From: Acidobacteriota bacterium
GTDB taxonomy: Bacteria; Acidobacteriota; Polarisedimenticolia; JACPZX01
Assembly: GCA_016195325.1 (NCBI GenBank)
Contig: JACPZX010000105.1
Span: 1-64,000, forward strand
DNA: 64,000 nucleotides
Reading direction: 5' to 3'
Below the pieces are notes generated by a model. That model was not told the DNA's origin. It did no database searches and worked only from the letters and a program-made list of their open reading frames with translations. A program made the translations under genes and the position numbers. The number at the start of each line of letters is the position of its first letter. The first letter of the stretch is position 1. Positions 51,079 to 60,162 of this stretch are shown piece after piece.

Positions 51079-52590
51079 ATGTCCTCCAGACATGCTTTCC
51101 GCGCGGCCGCGGCGCTTCTCGCCTCCCTCGCGCTCGCGCCCCCGTCGATGCCCGGAGCCGAGGAAAGAACATACGCCTCGCTGCTCGAGCAGGCGCGCGC
51201 GGATCTCGCGCGCGGTGAGTACGCCTCGAGCCTCGCCACGCTCGATCTCGCGGTGAGGACGAACCCGGACGGCGCCGAGGGACTCGCGCTGCTGGGCCGC
51301 GCCTACGTCGGCATGGAGAAGTACGCGGAGGCCCTGGCTCCGCTCCAGCTCGCCGCGGAAATCGCGGAGCGCGCGGGCGGCCCCGCCGAGGCACGGGTCG
51401 CCATCCTGTCGGACCTCGCCATCGCGCTCGCGCGCCAGGAGCGGAGCGACGAGGCGATCGCCGTCCTGCGGAAGATCCTTTCCCTCGCCCCGGGCCGGGC
51501 CCGGATACACCACGACATCGGGCGCATCGATCTCGCGATCGGGGCGCTGCAGAAGGCGGAGTCCGAGTTCCAAGAGGAGATCGATCTGCAGTCCGCCCGC
51601 CCGGGCCCGCCCGATCCCGCGCTGGCGATGTCGCTCGAGGGGCTCGGCATCGCCGCGTACCGCCTGGGAGACGACGCGCGCGCTCTCGCGGCGTTCGAGC
51701 GGAGGGATAAGCTCAGGGAGGCGCCGATGACGGTCGAGGGGCGCTACCACTCCGGCCTCGCGCTCCTCCGCTCCGGACGCCCCGAGGAGGCGGCCGCGGC
51801 CTTCCGCGACGTGCTGAAGCGATCGAGAGACGACCGCGGTGCGCTGCAGAGCCTCGCGCGCTGCGACGCCGCGCTGGGCCTCGCCGACGAGCGGCGCGCG
51901 TCGCTCGCGCGGTTCGAGGAGCTGTACCGCGAGGAGGAGGAGCGCAAGGCGACCCGGCTGCACGTCCGCGATCTGCGCGCCGAGGCGCGCCAGCGCAGCG
52001 ACGCGGGGAAGTTCGGCGACGCGGTCGCAAAGCTGAAGGAGGCGGTCTCGATCGCTCCCGAGGACGACGAGATCCGCCTCGAGCTCGGAAGGGCCCTCTC
52101 GCGGGCGGGGCAGCAGGCCGGGGCCGCGGACATCTTCCGGCGGGTGCTCGAGCGCCAGCCGCTCGACGCGGAGGCGCACTTCCAGCTCGGCCGCCTGCTC
52201 GCCGACGGCGGCGACGTGACGGCGGCCCTCCCGTCCCTCGAGCGCGCGGCGCGCCTTCAGCCGATGTCCCTCGCCTACCACACCGCGCTCGCGCAGCTCT
52301 ACCTGAGGCTGCACCGCGATCAGGACGGAGTCCGGGAGCTGAGGCTGGCGCGGAGCCTCGACCCGAAGAATCCGGAGTCGGCCTTCAACCTCGGCCTCGG
52401 CCTCGCGCAGTCGGGCGCGCTCCGCGAAGGGGCCACGGAGATCGAGACCGCCGCGAGGATGGGGTACGCGCAGCCGGTGCTCCATCAGGTTCTCTCGCAG
52501 ATCTACGGGGCTCTCGGGGACGCCGCGCGCGCCGCTCAGGAGAAGGCCGCGTTCGAGAAGCTTCAGGGCGGCGGGAGATCGAAGCCTTGA
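51079..52590 (+). CDS. Exported TPR-repeat protein
   Basis: A 503-residue precursor with a signal peptide (MSSRHAFRAAAALLASLALA, cleavage near PGAEE). The rest consists of ~10 tetratricopeptide units, e.g. residues containing DAVAKLKEAVSIAPEDDEIR and AEAHFQLGRLLADGGDVTAA, separated by a short hinge. TPR solenoids mediate protein-protein contacts. The stop overlaps the next gene's TTG as TTGA, so this and the FG-GAP protein are coupled; a complex is likely. Confidence 0.85.
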   Translation: MSSRHAFRAAAALLASLALAPPSMPGAEERTYASLLEQARADLARGEYASSLATLDLAVRTNPDGAEGLALLGRAYVGMEKYAEALAPLQLAAEIAERAGGPAEARVAILSDLAIALARQERSDEAIAVLRKILSLAPGRARIHHDIGRIDLAIGALQKAESEFQEEIDLQSARPGPPDPALAMSLEGLGIAAYRLGDDARALAAFERRDKLREAPMTVEGRYHSGLALLRSGRPEEAAAAFRDVLKRSRDDRGALQSLARCDAALGLADERRASLARFEELYREEEERKATRLHVRDLRAEARQRSDAGKFGDAVAKLKEAVSIAPEDDEIRLELGRALSRAGQQAGAADIFRRVLERQPLDAEAHFQLGRLLADGGDVTAALPSLERAARLQPMSLAYHTALAQLYLRLHRDQDGVRELRLARSLDPKNPESAFNLGLGLAQSGALREGATEIETAARMGYAQPVLHQVLSQIYGALGDAARAAQEKAAFEKLQGGGRSKP

Positions 52591-54305
52591 GGACGAGACC
52601 GCGACGCGTGGCCGCGGCCGCGGCGGTTCTCGCGCTGGCGGTTCTCGGGCTCGCGGGGCTGCCGCCGATCGCCTCGCCCTCGGCGGGCGCGGTGCGATTC
52701 ACCGACGTCACCCGCGACGCCGGGATCTCGTTCCGGCACGTGAACGGCGCGAGCGGCCAGAAATTCTACATCGAGACGATGGGGTCGGGCGCCTGCTGGT
52801 TCGACGAGGACGGGGACGGCGACGTCGATCTCTTCGTGGTGAACTCGTCGGAGCTTCCCGGGTTCAAGGCCCAGGCGACGCCGCGGAGCCGCCTCTTCCG
52901 CAACGACGGGAACGGAAAATTCACGGACGTCACGGACGAGGCGGGGGTCGGAGCGCACGGATATGGGATGGGGTGCGTCGCCGGCGACGTCGATGGCGAC
53001 GGCGATCTGGATCTCTACGTGACGAACTTCGGACCGAACGTCCTCTACCGCAACCTCGGGAACGGGAAGTTCCAGGACGTGACCGCCGAGGCGGGGGTGG
53101 CCGGCGGAGGCTGGAGCGCGAGCGCGGCGTTCGCCGACATCGACAACGACGGCGACCTCGATCTCTACGTGACGCGCTACATCGACTTCACCCTCGAGAA
53201 CAACAAGTACTGCGGGCAGAACAAGCCCGGGTACCGCGCGTACTGCCACCCCGACGAGTACAACGGCGTTCCCGATCTGCTGTTCCGGAACAAGGGGGAC
53301 GGGCACTTCGAGGACGTGAGCCGCCAGGCCGGGATCGCCGATCCGATCGGCAAGGGGCTGGGCGTCGTCTTCACCGACGTGAACGACGACGGGTGGCCCG
53401 ACATCTACGTCGCGAACGACAAGACGATGAACTTCCTCTATCTCAACAAGAAGGACGGGACGTTCAAGGACATCTCGCTCGTCTCGGGGACCGGCTTCTC
53501 GGAAGCGGGGCAGGTGCAGGCGGGGATGGGAACGGACGCGGGGGACGTGAACGGCGACGGGCGCATGGACCTCGTCGTCACGAATCTCGATTACGAGACG
53601 AACGAGCTGTACGTGAACAACGGGGATCTCACCTTCGCCGACGCCACGTTCGTGGCGGGTCTCGCGGAATCGAGCTTCCTCCACGTGGGGTTCGGCGCCG
53701 CGTTCGTCGACTACGACAACGACGGCGCCGCGGACCTCCTCGTCGCCAACGGCCACATCATCGACAACATCGCCCTGACCAGCACCGAGGTGACGTACGA
53801 GCAGCCTCGATCGATGCTGCGCAACGACGGCGCCGGCCGCTTCCGTGAGGTCGGGCCCGATCTGGGGCCGGCGTTCACGGCGCCGAACGTCGGGCGCGGG
53901 CTCGCGATCGCCGATTACGACGACGACGGCGACGCGGACCTCTTCGTCGTGAACAACAATCGTGAGGCCCAGCTCCTGCGCAACGACGGAGGGAGCGCGG
54001 CGGGGCACTGGCTGCGCGTGAAGCTCCAGGGAACGAAGAGCAACCGGGACGGTGTCGGCGCGCGCATCCGGGTGAAGACGCGCGATGCCGCGGGCAAGGT
54101 CAGGGTGCAGACGAACGAGGTCAGGGAGGGGTCGAGTTATCTCTCCCAGAACGATCTTCGGGTTCGCTTCGGCCTGGGCGCCGCGACCACCGTGGACGAA
54201 GTGCAGATCCGCTGGCCTTCGGGAGCGGTGCAGACCCTCAGGGAGGTCAAGGCCGACCAGACGCTGAAGATCGTCGAGGCCGCCGACGGGACGTCCGACC
54301 CGTAG
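52587..54305 (+). CDS. CRTAC1-like FG-GAP/ASPIC-UnbV protein
   Basis: A 572-residue secreted protein from a TTG that overlaps the TPR stop, with GGGAGA at 52574-52579. Signal peptide in ~1-35. Seven or so FG-GAP/VCBS repeats have Ca2+ loops (DEDGDGDVDL, DVDGDGDLDL, DIDNDGDLDL, DYDNDGAADL). The C-terminal ASPIC/UnbV unit contains VDEVQIRWPSGAVQTL. The Cys-rich insert around KYCGQNKPGYRAYCHPDEYN is typical of the CRTAC1 family. It is paired with the divergent homologue at 48497-50968. Confidence 0.9.
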   Translation: MRTRPRRVAAAAAVLALAVLGLAGLPPIASPSAGAVRFTDVTRDAGISFRHVNGASGQKFYIETMGSGACWFDEDGDGDVDLFVVNSSELPGFKAQATPRSRLFRNDGNGKFTDVTDEAGVGAHGYGMGCVAGDVDGDGDLDLYVTNFGPNVLYRNLGNGKFQDVTAEAGVAGGGWSASAAFADIDNDGDLDLYVTRYIDFTLENNKYCGQNKPGYRAYCHPDEYNGVPDLLFRNKGDGHFEDVSRQAGIADPIGKGLGVVFTDVNDDGWPDIYVANDKTMNFLYLNKKDGTFKDISLVSGTGFSEAGQVQAGMGTDAGDVNGDGRMDLVVTNLDYETNELYVNNGDLTFADATFVAGLAESSFLHVGFGAAFVDYDNDGAADLLVANGHIIDNIALTSTEVTYEQPRSMLRNDGAGRFREVGPDLGPAFTAPNVGRGLAIADYDDDGDADLFVVNNNREAQLLRNDGGSAAGHWLRVKLQGTKSNRDGVGARIRVKTRDAAGKVRVQTNEVREGSSYLSQNDLRVRFGLGAATTVDEVQIRWPSGAVQTLREVKADQTLKIVEAADGTSDP

Positions 54306-54412
54306 ACCAGCCATGTCCTCTTGCGTTGACAGCGCGGTGCGGCGGCCGGCGGAGGAGTTCGGGCACAACGATTGCTGCGCCCGGCGTGGAGCTTCAAGGG
54401 AGATCTCGACTC

Positions 54413-55936
54413 ATGCGCCATTCGCGGAACGCCGTCGCCCTTCTCGCCATCGCACTCACGTCGATCGTCTCGGGAAGCGCCCCGGCCGCAACGCCCCCTC
54501 CCGCCGTCCGCCCGAACATCGTGCTCATCCTCACCGACGATCTCGACACCGCCTCGATGCCCTTCCTGCCGCGACTCAAGTCGCTGCTCGCCGACCAGGG
54601 GACGACCTTCTCGAACTTCATCATCAGCGACTCTCTCTGCTGCCCCTCGCGCTCCTCGATTCTGCGGGGCCAGTACGATCACAACCACCACGTGCTGTCG
54701 AATGGCGCTCCCGACGGCGGGTTCCAGAAGTTCCAGAGCCTGCACGAGGGAGATTCGACCCTTGCCACCTGGCTCCAGGCCGCCGGGTACCGCACGATCC
54801 TCCTCGGCAAGTACCTGAACGGCTACCCGGGATCCGCCGGGAAGACCTACGTGCCTCCGGGATGGAGCGACTGGTACAGCCCCGTCGACGGCACTCCGTA
54901 CGCGCAGTACGACTACACGCTGAACGAGAACGGGAGGCACACGATCGACAACGGCCACGCCGATCGCGACTACCTCGGGGACGTCCTCACCGCCAGGGCG
55001 GTCAAGTTCATCTCGCGCGCGTCGGGCGGCGAGAGGCCCTTCTTCGTCTACCTCGCCCCGTACTCGCCGCACCGGCCCTACACGCCCGCGCGACGGCACC
55101 TGGGCGCGTTCGACGGCGCCTCGGCGCCGCGACCCGCTTCGTTCAATGAAGGCGACGTCTCCGACAAGCCGCTCTGGTACCGGACCCTCCCGCTTCTCGA
55201 CACCACCGAGATCGCGGAGATCGACGACGCATGGAGGAAGCGGCTCGAGTCGATGCTCGGCGTCGAGGACATGGTCGCGAGCGTCATCGACGCTCTCGCG
55301 GCGGCGGGGCAGCTCGACAACACCTACATCTTCTTCACCTCGGACAACGGCTATCACATGGGAGTGCACCGGCTCCTCCCCGGCAAGCGCACTCCGTACG
55401 AAGAGGACATCCGCGTGCCGATGATCGTGAGGGGCCCCGGCGTTCCGAGCGGCGCGACGCTTTCGCATCTCGTCGGCAACGTCGACCTCGCCCCGACAAT
55501 CACCGAGCTGGCCGGAGCCACGGCGGCGGAGTTCGTCGACGGGCTCTCGCTCGCGCGCCTCCTCGCGGCCGACCCTCCCGCTTCCTCCTCGTTCCGCGAC
55601 GCGTACCTTCTCGAGCACCTGACGCTCCGCGCCGGCGGCAGCTCGGCGGGAGATAATCCGGAGGGGGCGGCGGACGGGACGCTGGAACCCCTGGACCCGA
55701 TGGAGGCGCCGCCGCGTCCCGACGCGCTGGAGCACAACACCCCACCTTTCACCGGACTGAGGCTCGCCGATTCCGTCTACGTCGAGTACGACGACGGCGA
55801 GAAGGAGATGTACGACCTTCGCACCGATCCCGACGAGCTCGTGAACTCCGTCTCCTCGGCCGATCCGGCGCTCGTCGCGACGCTCTCCGCGCGCCTCGCC
55901 GCACTGAAGGCGTGTGCCGAGGCGTCGTGCCGCTGA
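54413..55936 (+). CDS. Secreted sulfatase (arylsulfatase-type)
   Basis: A 507-residue precursor from the ATG at 54413, with GGGAGA 9 nt upstream. Signal peptide, then IVLILTDDLDTASMP holding the metal-binding Asp pair. The formylglycine site is C76 in the CxPSR motif (C76-C77-P-S-R80). TSDNGYHMG carries further metal ligands and GKYL the active-site Lys. The C-terminal ~120 residues include a proline-rich insertion. It needs a formylglycine-generating enzyme or anaerobic maturase, which is not in the window. It is expected to remove sulfate from a polysaccharide or glycan. Confidence 0.92.
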   Translation: MRHSRNAVALLAIALTSIVSGSAPAATPPPAVRPNIVLILTDDLDTASMPFLPRLKSLLADQGTTFSNFIISDSLCCPSRSSILRGQYDHNHHVLSNGAPDGGFQKFQSLHEGDSTLATWLQAAGYRTILLGKYLNGYPGSAGKTYVPPGWSDWYSPVDGTPYAQYDYTLNENGRHTIDNGHADRDYLGDVLTARAVKFISRASGGERPFFVYLAPYSPHRPYTPARRHLGAFDGASAPRPASFNEGDVSDKPLWYRTLPLLDTTEIAEIDDAWRKRLESMLGVEDMVASVIDALAAAGQLDNTYIFFTSDNGYHMGVHRLLPGKRTPYEEDIRVPMIVRGPGVPSGATLSHLVGNVDLAPTITELAGATAAEFVDGLSLARLLAADPPASSSFRDAYLLEHLTLRAGGSSAGDNPEGAADGTLEPLDPMEAPPRPDALEHNTPPFTGLRLADSVYVEYDDGEKEMYDLRTDPDELVNSVSSADPALVATLSARLAALKACAEASCR

Positions 55937-55946
55937 AGCGTTCTCC

Positions 55947-55976
55947 TTGATCTGAGTTCTCCCGCGCCGTTATTCT
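55947..55976 (+). promoter_or_regulatory. Sigma-70-like promoter of the oligopeptide ABC ATPase genes
   Basis: TTGATC (55947-55952) and TATTCT (55971-55976) are 18 bp apart. The transcript would start near 55983, ahead of GAGGAGA (55988-55994) and the TTG start at 56001. Confidence 0.45.
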
Positions 55977-56000
55977 CGGGCGCCCGCGAGGAGACCCGCG

Positions 56001-57161
56001 TTGACCACGCCAGCCCAAGCAAGCTCCTCTGAGCCCGGCGCCATCGACGGCGTTCCGGTCTACGACCATCTCCTCGAGATCCGCGCGCTCAGGACTTTCT
56101 TCTTCACGAGGGGCGGCGTCGTCCGGGCGGTGAACGACGTCTCGCTGCACCTCGACGAAGGCGAGGTGCTGGGCCTCGTCGGCGAATCGGGATGCGGCAA
56201 GACGATGACCGCCCTCTCGATCCTCAAGCTCGTCGATCCCCCCGGCCGCATCGTCGGGGGCGAGGTCCGTCTCCGCGGGCGGGATCTCCTGCTGCTGAGC
56301 GAGGACGAGATCCGGCGCGTTCGCGGCGGATCGATCTCGATGATCTTCCAGGAGGCGGGCGCCGCGCTGAACCCCGTCCTCACCGTCGGCTTCCAGATCG
56401 CCGAGACCGCGATGGTGCACCTCGGCATCCGAAAGAAGGAGGCGATGAGCCTGGCCGTGAAGATGCTCGAGGAGGTCCGCATCCCCGACGCGGCGCGGCG
56501 GGCCCGCGGGTACCCGCACCAGCTCTCCGGCGGGATGAAGCAGCGCGCGATGATCGCCATGGCCCTCGTCTGCCGTCCCTCGATCCTGATCGCCGACGAG
56601 CCGACGACGGCCCTCGACGTCACGATCCAGGCCGAGATCCTCGATCTCCTCGCGCGCCTGCGGGAGGAATATCGCCTGACGATTCTGCTCATCACTCACG
56701 ATCTGGGCGTCGTGGCCGAGATCGCCGATCGCGTCGCGGTCATGTACGCCGGCAAGATCGTCGAGGAAGCCGCCGCACCCGACTTCTTCCGTGAGCCGAG
56801 GCATCCCTACTCGGAGGGCCTGCTCCGCGCGATGCGGAAGGATGCGGGAACCCGCGCCGCGCGGCGCCTGGCCGCGATCGAGGGGGCGGTCCCCGATCTC
56901 CTCCGACCCCCGGCAGGATGCCTCTTCTCGCCGCGGTGCGGGGACGCCTTCGACGCGTGCGCCGAGCGCCACCCGCCCCTCGTCCGATCGATCGGAGCCC
57001 GCTCGCGCGGCCCCGCCGCGGCCCGACGCGCCGCGGCCCCGGGCGGGACGCCGCCGTCGGACGCGTTCGCGCGCAAGGTGGCCTGCTTCCAGTTCGACGC
57101 TCTCCCCGACGCGTCGCGCTCCCCGGACGGGGCGGGATGGGATGCCGAACGTGGCCGGTGA
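56001..57161 (+). CDS. Oligopeptide/dipeptide ABC transporter ATP-binding protein (DppD/OppD type)
   Basis: A 386-residue ATPase translated from a TTG after GAGGAGA. Walker A GESGCGKTM, signature LSGGMKQR, Walker B ILIADEPTTALD and H-loop LLITHDLG are complete. The C-terminal oligo_HPY extension contains LFSPRCGDAFDAC. A further ~90-residue arginine- and alanine-rich tail is longer than usual. It overlaps the next ATPase by 20 bp. The membrane and substrate-binding subunits are not encoded here. Confidence 0.92.
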   Translation: MTTPAQASSSEPGAIDGVPVYDHLLEIRALRTFFFTRGGVVRAVNDVSLHLDEGEVLGLVGESGCGKTMTALSILKLVDPPGRIVGGEVRLRGRDLLLLSEDEIRRVRGGSISMIFQEAGAALNPVLTVGFQIAETAMVHLGIRKKEAMSLAVKMLEEVRIPDAARRARGYPHQLSGGMKQRAMIAMALVCRPSILIADEPTTALDVTIQAEILDLLARLREEYRLTILLITHDLGVVAEIADRVAVMYAGKIVEEAAAPDFFREPRHPYSEGLLRAMRKDAGTRAARRLAAIEGAVPDLLRPPAGCLFSPRCGDAFDACAERHPPLVRSIGARSRGPAAARRAAAPGGTPPSDAFARKVACFQFDALPDASRSPDGAGWDAERGR

Positions 57162-58200
57162 GGCGGCCGCCGTTCCCCCTGCGGCGACGCCCCGGAGGCT
57201 CGGCCCGGAGCTCCTGCGCGTCACCGATCTCGTGAAGCACTACCCCACCGCCGGCGGCCTCTTCGCACGCGGGGCCCCGTTGCGCGCTGTGGACGGCGTG
57301 TCGTTCGACGTCCGAGAGGGAGAGACCCTCGCCCTCGTCGGTGAATCGGGGAGCGGCAAGACGACGACCGGGCGCTGCATCCTGAGGCTCATCGAGCCGA
57401 CCTCGGGGAGCGTGACGTTCATGGGCGAGGACTTCTTCTCGCTCGGCCGCGAGCCGCTGCGGCGGATGCGGCGCCACATCCAGATCATCTTCCAGGATCC
57501 TTACTCGTCGCTCAATCCGAGGATGTCGGTCGAGTCCGCCGTCGGCGAGCCCTTCGCGATCCACAAGCTCGCCCGCGGCGCCGCGAGAAAGGAGAAAGTC
57601 GCGGAGCTGCTGGCGATGGTGGGGCTCGACCCGGGCACGATGTCGAAGCACCCGCACGAGCTCTCGGGCGGTCAGAGGCAGCGGGTCGGGATCGCGCGCG
57701 CCCTCGCCCTCCGGCCGAAGCTCGTCGTCTGCGACGAGCCGGTCTCCTCGCTCGACGTCTCGATCCAGGCGCAGGTCATCAACCTCCTCGCGGAGCTCCA
57801 GGAGAAGCTGGGGCTCGCGTACGTCTTCATCTCGCACGACCTGCGGCTCGTCGAGCACCTCGCCGATCGCGTGGCGGTGATGTACCTCGGGAAAATCGTC
57901 GAGTGCGCCCCCGCGGATCGGATCTTCGCGCAGCCCGCTCACCCGTACACGAAGATGCTCCTCGCGTCGGTTCCGGTCGACGATCCCTCGAAGCGGCGGC
58001 GGCGCGATCCTTCCATCACCGAGATGCCGAGCTCGGTCGATCTCCCTCCGGGATGCCGGTTCCACCCCCGCTGCCCCGTCCGGGTCGAGGCCTGCTCGAC
58101 GATCGAGCCGGAGCTTCTCGCGGAGGGGCCCGGCCTCGTCTCGTGCCACCTCGTGCACCCCGCGTCGGGTCGGCCCGGGCCGGGCGCGCGCCCTTCGTAG
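57142..58200 (+). CDS. Oligopeptide/dipeptide ABC transporter ATP-binding protein (DppF/OppF type)
   Basis: A 352-residue ATPase from an ATG at 57142, 20 bp inside the preceding gene. Walker A GESGSGKTT, Q-loop FQDPYSSLNPRMSV, signature LSGGQRQR, Walker B LVVCDEPVSSLD and H-loop FISHDL are complete, and the C-terminal peptide-transporter tail has GCRFHPRCPV. OppD and OppF partners act as a heterodimer. No permease or binding protein is adjacent, so the partner membrane subunits must lie elsewhere. Confidence 0.92.
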   Translation: MPNVAGEAAAVPPAATPRRLGPELLRVTDLVKHYPTAGGLFARGAPLRAVDGVSFDVREGETLALVGESGSGKTTTGRCILRLIEPTSGSVTFMGEDFFSLGREPLRRMRRHIQIIFQDPYSSLNPRMSVESAVGEPFAIHKLARGAARKEKVAELLAMVGLDPGTMSKHPHELSGGQRQRVGIARALALRPKLVVCDEPVSSLDVSIQAQVINLLAELQEKLGLAYVFISHDLRLVEHLADRVAVMYLGKIVECAPADRIFAQPAHPYTKMLLASVPVDDPSKRRRRDPSITEMPSSVDLPPGCRFHPRCPVRVEACSTIEPELLAEGPGLVSCHLVHPASGRPGPGARPS

Positions 58201-58298
58201 GGGGCCGCGAGCCCGCGAAGACCCGCGCCGGGAGCCGCTTTCCACACGAAATGCGGGATTCCCGCGCGGCCGCCGCAACCCGCCGGGGGGGATTCGCG

Positions 58299-58314
58299 TT
58301 GTGAGCGCTTGCAA
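58299..58314. promoter_or_regulatory. LacI-family operator-like palindrome upstream of the tolC-like gene
   Basis: TTGTGAGCGCTTGCAA is a near-perfect 16-bp dyad with a central AGCGCT. It matches the symmetric lac-operator consensus at 14 of 16 positions. It is in the 203-bp region before the OM channel gene. No LacI-type gene is in the window. Confidence 0.35.
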
Positions 58315-58403
58315 GTCGCGCCGCGGTCTAAGAAACTCCCGGTCCCTGAAAGCGTAAAGACGACCGTCATCTGCAAGCCAGCAGAACTGCCTGAGGTGTA
58401 TTC

Positions 58404-60068
58404 ATGAACCTGACGAGACTCGCGTGCACGCTGATCCTCTCCGCTTCCGCCGTTTCATCGCTCACCTCGCCGGCGACGGCGCAGGAGGCCACGGGGGCGC
58501 CGGGCGCCGCCGGGACGCTTCAGATGAGCCTGACGGACTGCGTCCGTGAGGCGTTCAAGAACAACGCGGACATCCGGATCGACTCCTACCGGCCGATGCT
58601 CAGCGACACCGACATCGCCTTCGCCAAGGCCCAGTTCGACGCGTCGCTGACGGGATCGCTCTTCTACCAAGATCAGAAGTCGCCCACGCTGAACTCCGTC
58701 GTCAACAACGCGCATACGTCGGCCGAAACAGTCATCGGCAAGACGCCGAGCAACTTCTCCCAGGCGGACGTCGTCTACGCGGACCCGCTGACGACGGGCG
58801 GCCGGTGGCAGGCGGACCTCAGGCTTTCGCGAAACGTGCAGCCCTTCTTCAGCTTCGGGCCGACGGTAGCACCCCTGGCATTCCCCGAGACCTACCGGAC
58901 GAGCCTGACCTTCTCGGTGGTGCAGCCGCTCCTCCGGAATTTCGGCAGGAAGGTGAACGAGACGAACATCACGCTCTCGTCGATCAACCACGAGTTCGAC
59001 AACGAGACGTTCCGCCAGCGCGTGCAGGACACCCTCTTCGGCGTCGAGGCGGCGTACTGGGGGCTCGTCTTCGCGCGCCAGAACCTCGACGTCGCGAACG
59101 AGGCGCTCCGGCTCGCGCAGGAGCTCCTGAAGCTCAACCAGATCAAGGTCCAGGTCGGAACGCTCCCTCCGATCGACATCACGCAGGCCGAAGCAGGGGT
59201 CGCGAGCAAGGAGGAGGCGGTCATCACCGCGCGCGCCGGCATCGAGAACGCCCAGGACACGCTGCGCCGCGTGATCGGCATGGATGCGAAGAGCCCGAAC
59301 TGGAGGGCGTCGATTGCGCCGACGGAGGGTCTCGGCGTTCCCGATCAGCCCATCGATCTCGATCAGGCGATCAAGACGGCCATCGAAAACCGCCCCGACC
59401 TCTCGGCCGAGCGCCTGAGAATAAAGTCTGCCGACGCGGTCCTGTATCAGGCGCGGAATCAGATGAAGTATTCCCTCGACGCCCAGGCGTCCTACGGGCT
59501 GACGGGGCTCGCGGGGGATCGCGGCCTGATCCTTCCGCGCGTGGACCCGAACACCGGCCTCCCCATTCCCGGAACGCGCATCCCGCCGGACAATGGACCC
59601 GGATTCCAGGACACGACCAGCGCGATCACCGGCCGCGACTTCCCGACGTGGACCGCACAGCTCACGCTCGGCATTCCGATCGGCAACCACGCCGCGGAGG
59701 CGAACTACACGAAGCAGCGCCTCGCGCGCGAGCAGACGGGCGTGGGCTACCAGAGCCTCGAGCAGGCGGCGATCGTCCAGGTGGGCCTCGCGGTGCGGCG
59801 CGTCGAGACCGACAAGAAGCGGATCCAGGCCGCCGAGAAGAACCGCATCCTCCAGGAGAAGACGGTCGAGGCGGAGCAGAAGAAGTTCGAGAACGGGATG
59901 TCCACGTCGTTCCAGGTGCTCACGTTCCAGAACGACCTGGCGACGGCCCGGTCCCGCGAGCTCAACGCGAAGACCGACTATCGCATCTCGCTCGCGAACC
60001 TCGACAGCGTGATCGGCGTCATCGACAAGTCGCTGAACGTCTCCCTGAAGAACTACGGCACGAACTGA
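58404..60068 (+). CDS. TolC-family outer-membrane efflux channel
   Basis: A 554-residue precursor with a signal peptide (cleavage near ATAQE, ~26). Two OEP repeats are visible: the first around SLTDCVREAFKNNADIRIDS and TFSVVQPLLRNFG, the second around IDLDQAIKTAIENRPDLSAE. Long coiled-coil segments (e.g. EKTVEAEQKKFENGM) fit the periplasmic barrel. The loop PRVDPNTGLPIPGTR is longer than in E. coli TolC. It is followed by YIP1-like, macA-like and macB-like genes, so it is probably the outer-membrane part of the efflux pump. Confidence 0.9.
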   Translation: MNLTRLACTLILSASAVSSLTSPATAQEATGAPGAAGTLQMSLTDCVREAFKNNADIRIDSYRPMLSDTDIAFAKAQFDASLTGSLFYQDQKSPTLNSVVNNAHTSAETVIGKTPSNFSQADVVYADPLTTGGRWQADLRLSRNVQPFFSFGPTVAPLAFPETYRTSLTFSVVQPLLRNFGRKVNETNITLSSINHEFDNETFRQRVQDTLFGVEAAYWGLVFARQNLDVANEALRLAQELLKLNQIKVQVGTLPPIDITQAEAGVASKEEAVITARAGIENAQDTLRRVIGMDAKSPNWRASIAPTEGLGVPDQPIDLDQAIKTAIENRPDLSAERLRIKSADAVLYQARNQMKYSLDAQASYGLTGLAGDRGLILPRVDPNTGLPIPGTRIPPDNGPGFQDTTSAITGRDFPTWTAQLTLGIPIGNHAAEANYTKQRLAREQTGVGYQSLEQAAIVQVGLAVRRVETDKKRIQAAEKNRILQEKTVEAEQKKFENGMSTSFQVLTFQNDLATARSRELNAKTDYRISLANLDSVIGVIDKSLNVSLKNYGTN

Positions 60069-60162
60069 CGCGACGGAGGGTGGGAACCGCGAGGGAGCCG
60101 GAGGGATTGCCCCGGGGGAAGATGGTATCGTACCCCGTGACTTCCTTCGAAAGGGGCGATTC

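Noticed and set aside
58253-58265. GCGGGATTCCCGC dyad before the tolC-like gene
   Set aside because: Short dyads of G and C are expected often at this GC content; no supporting context.
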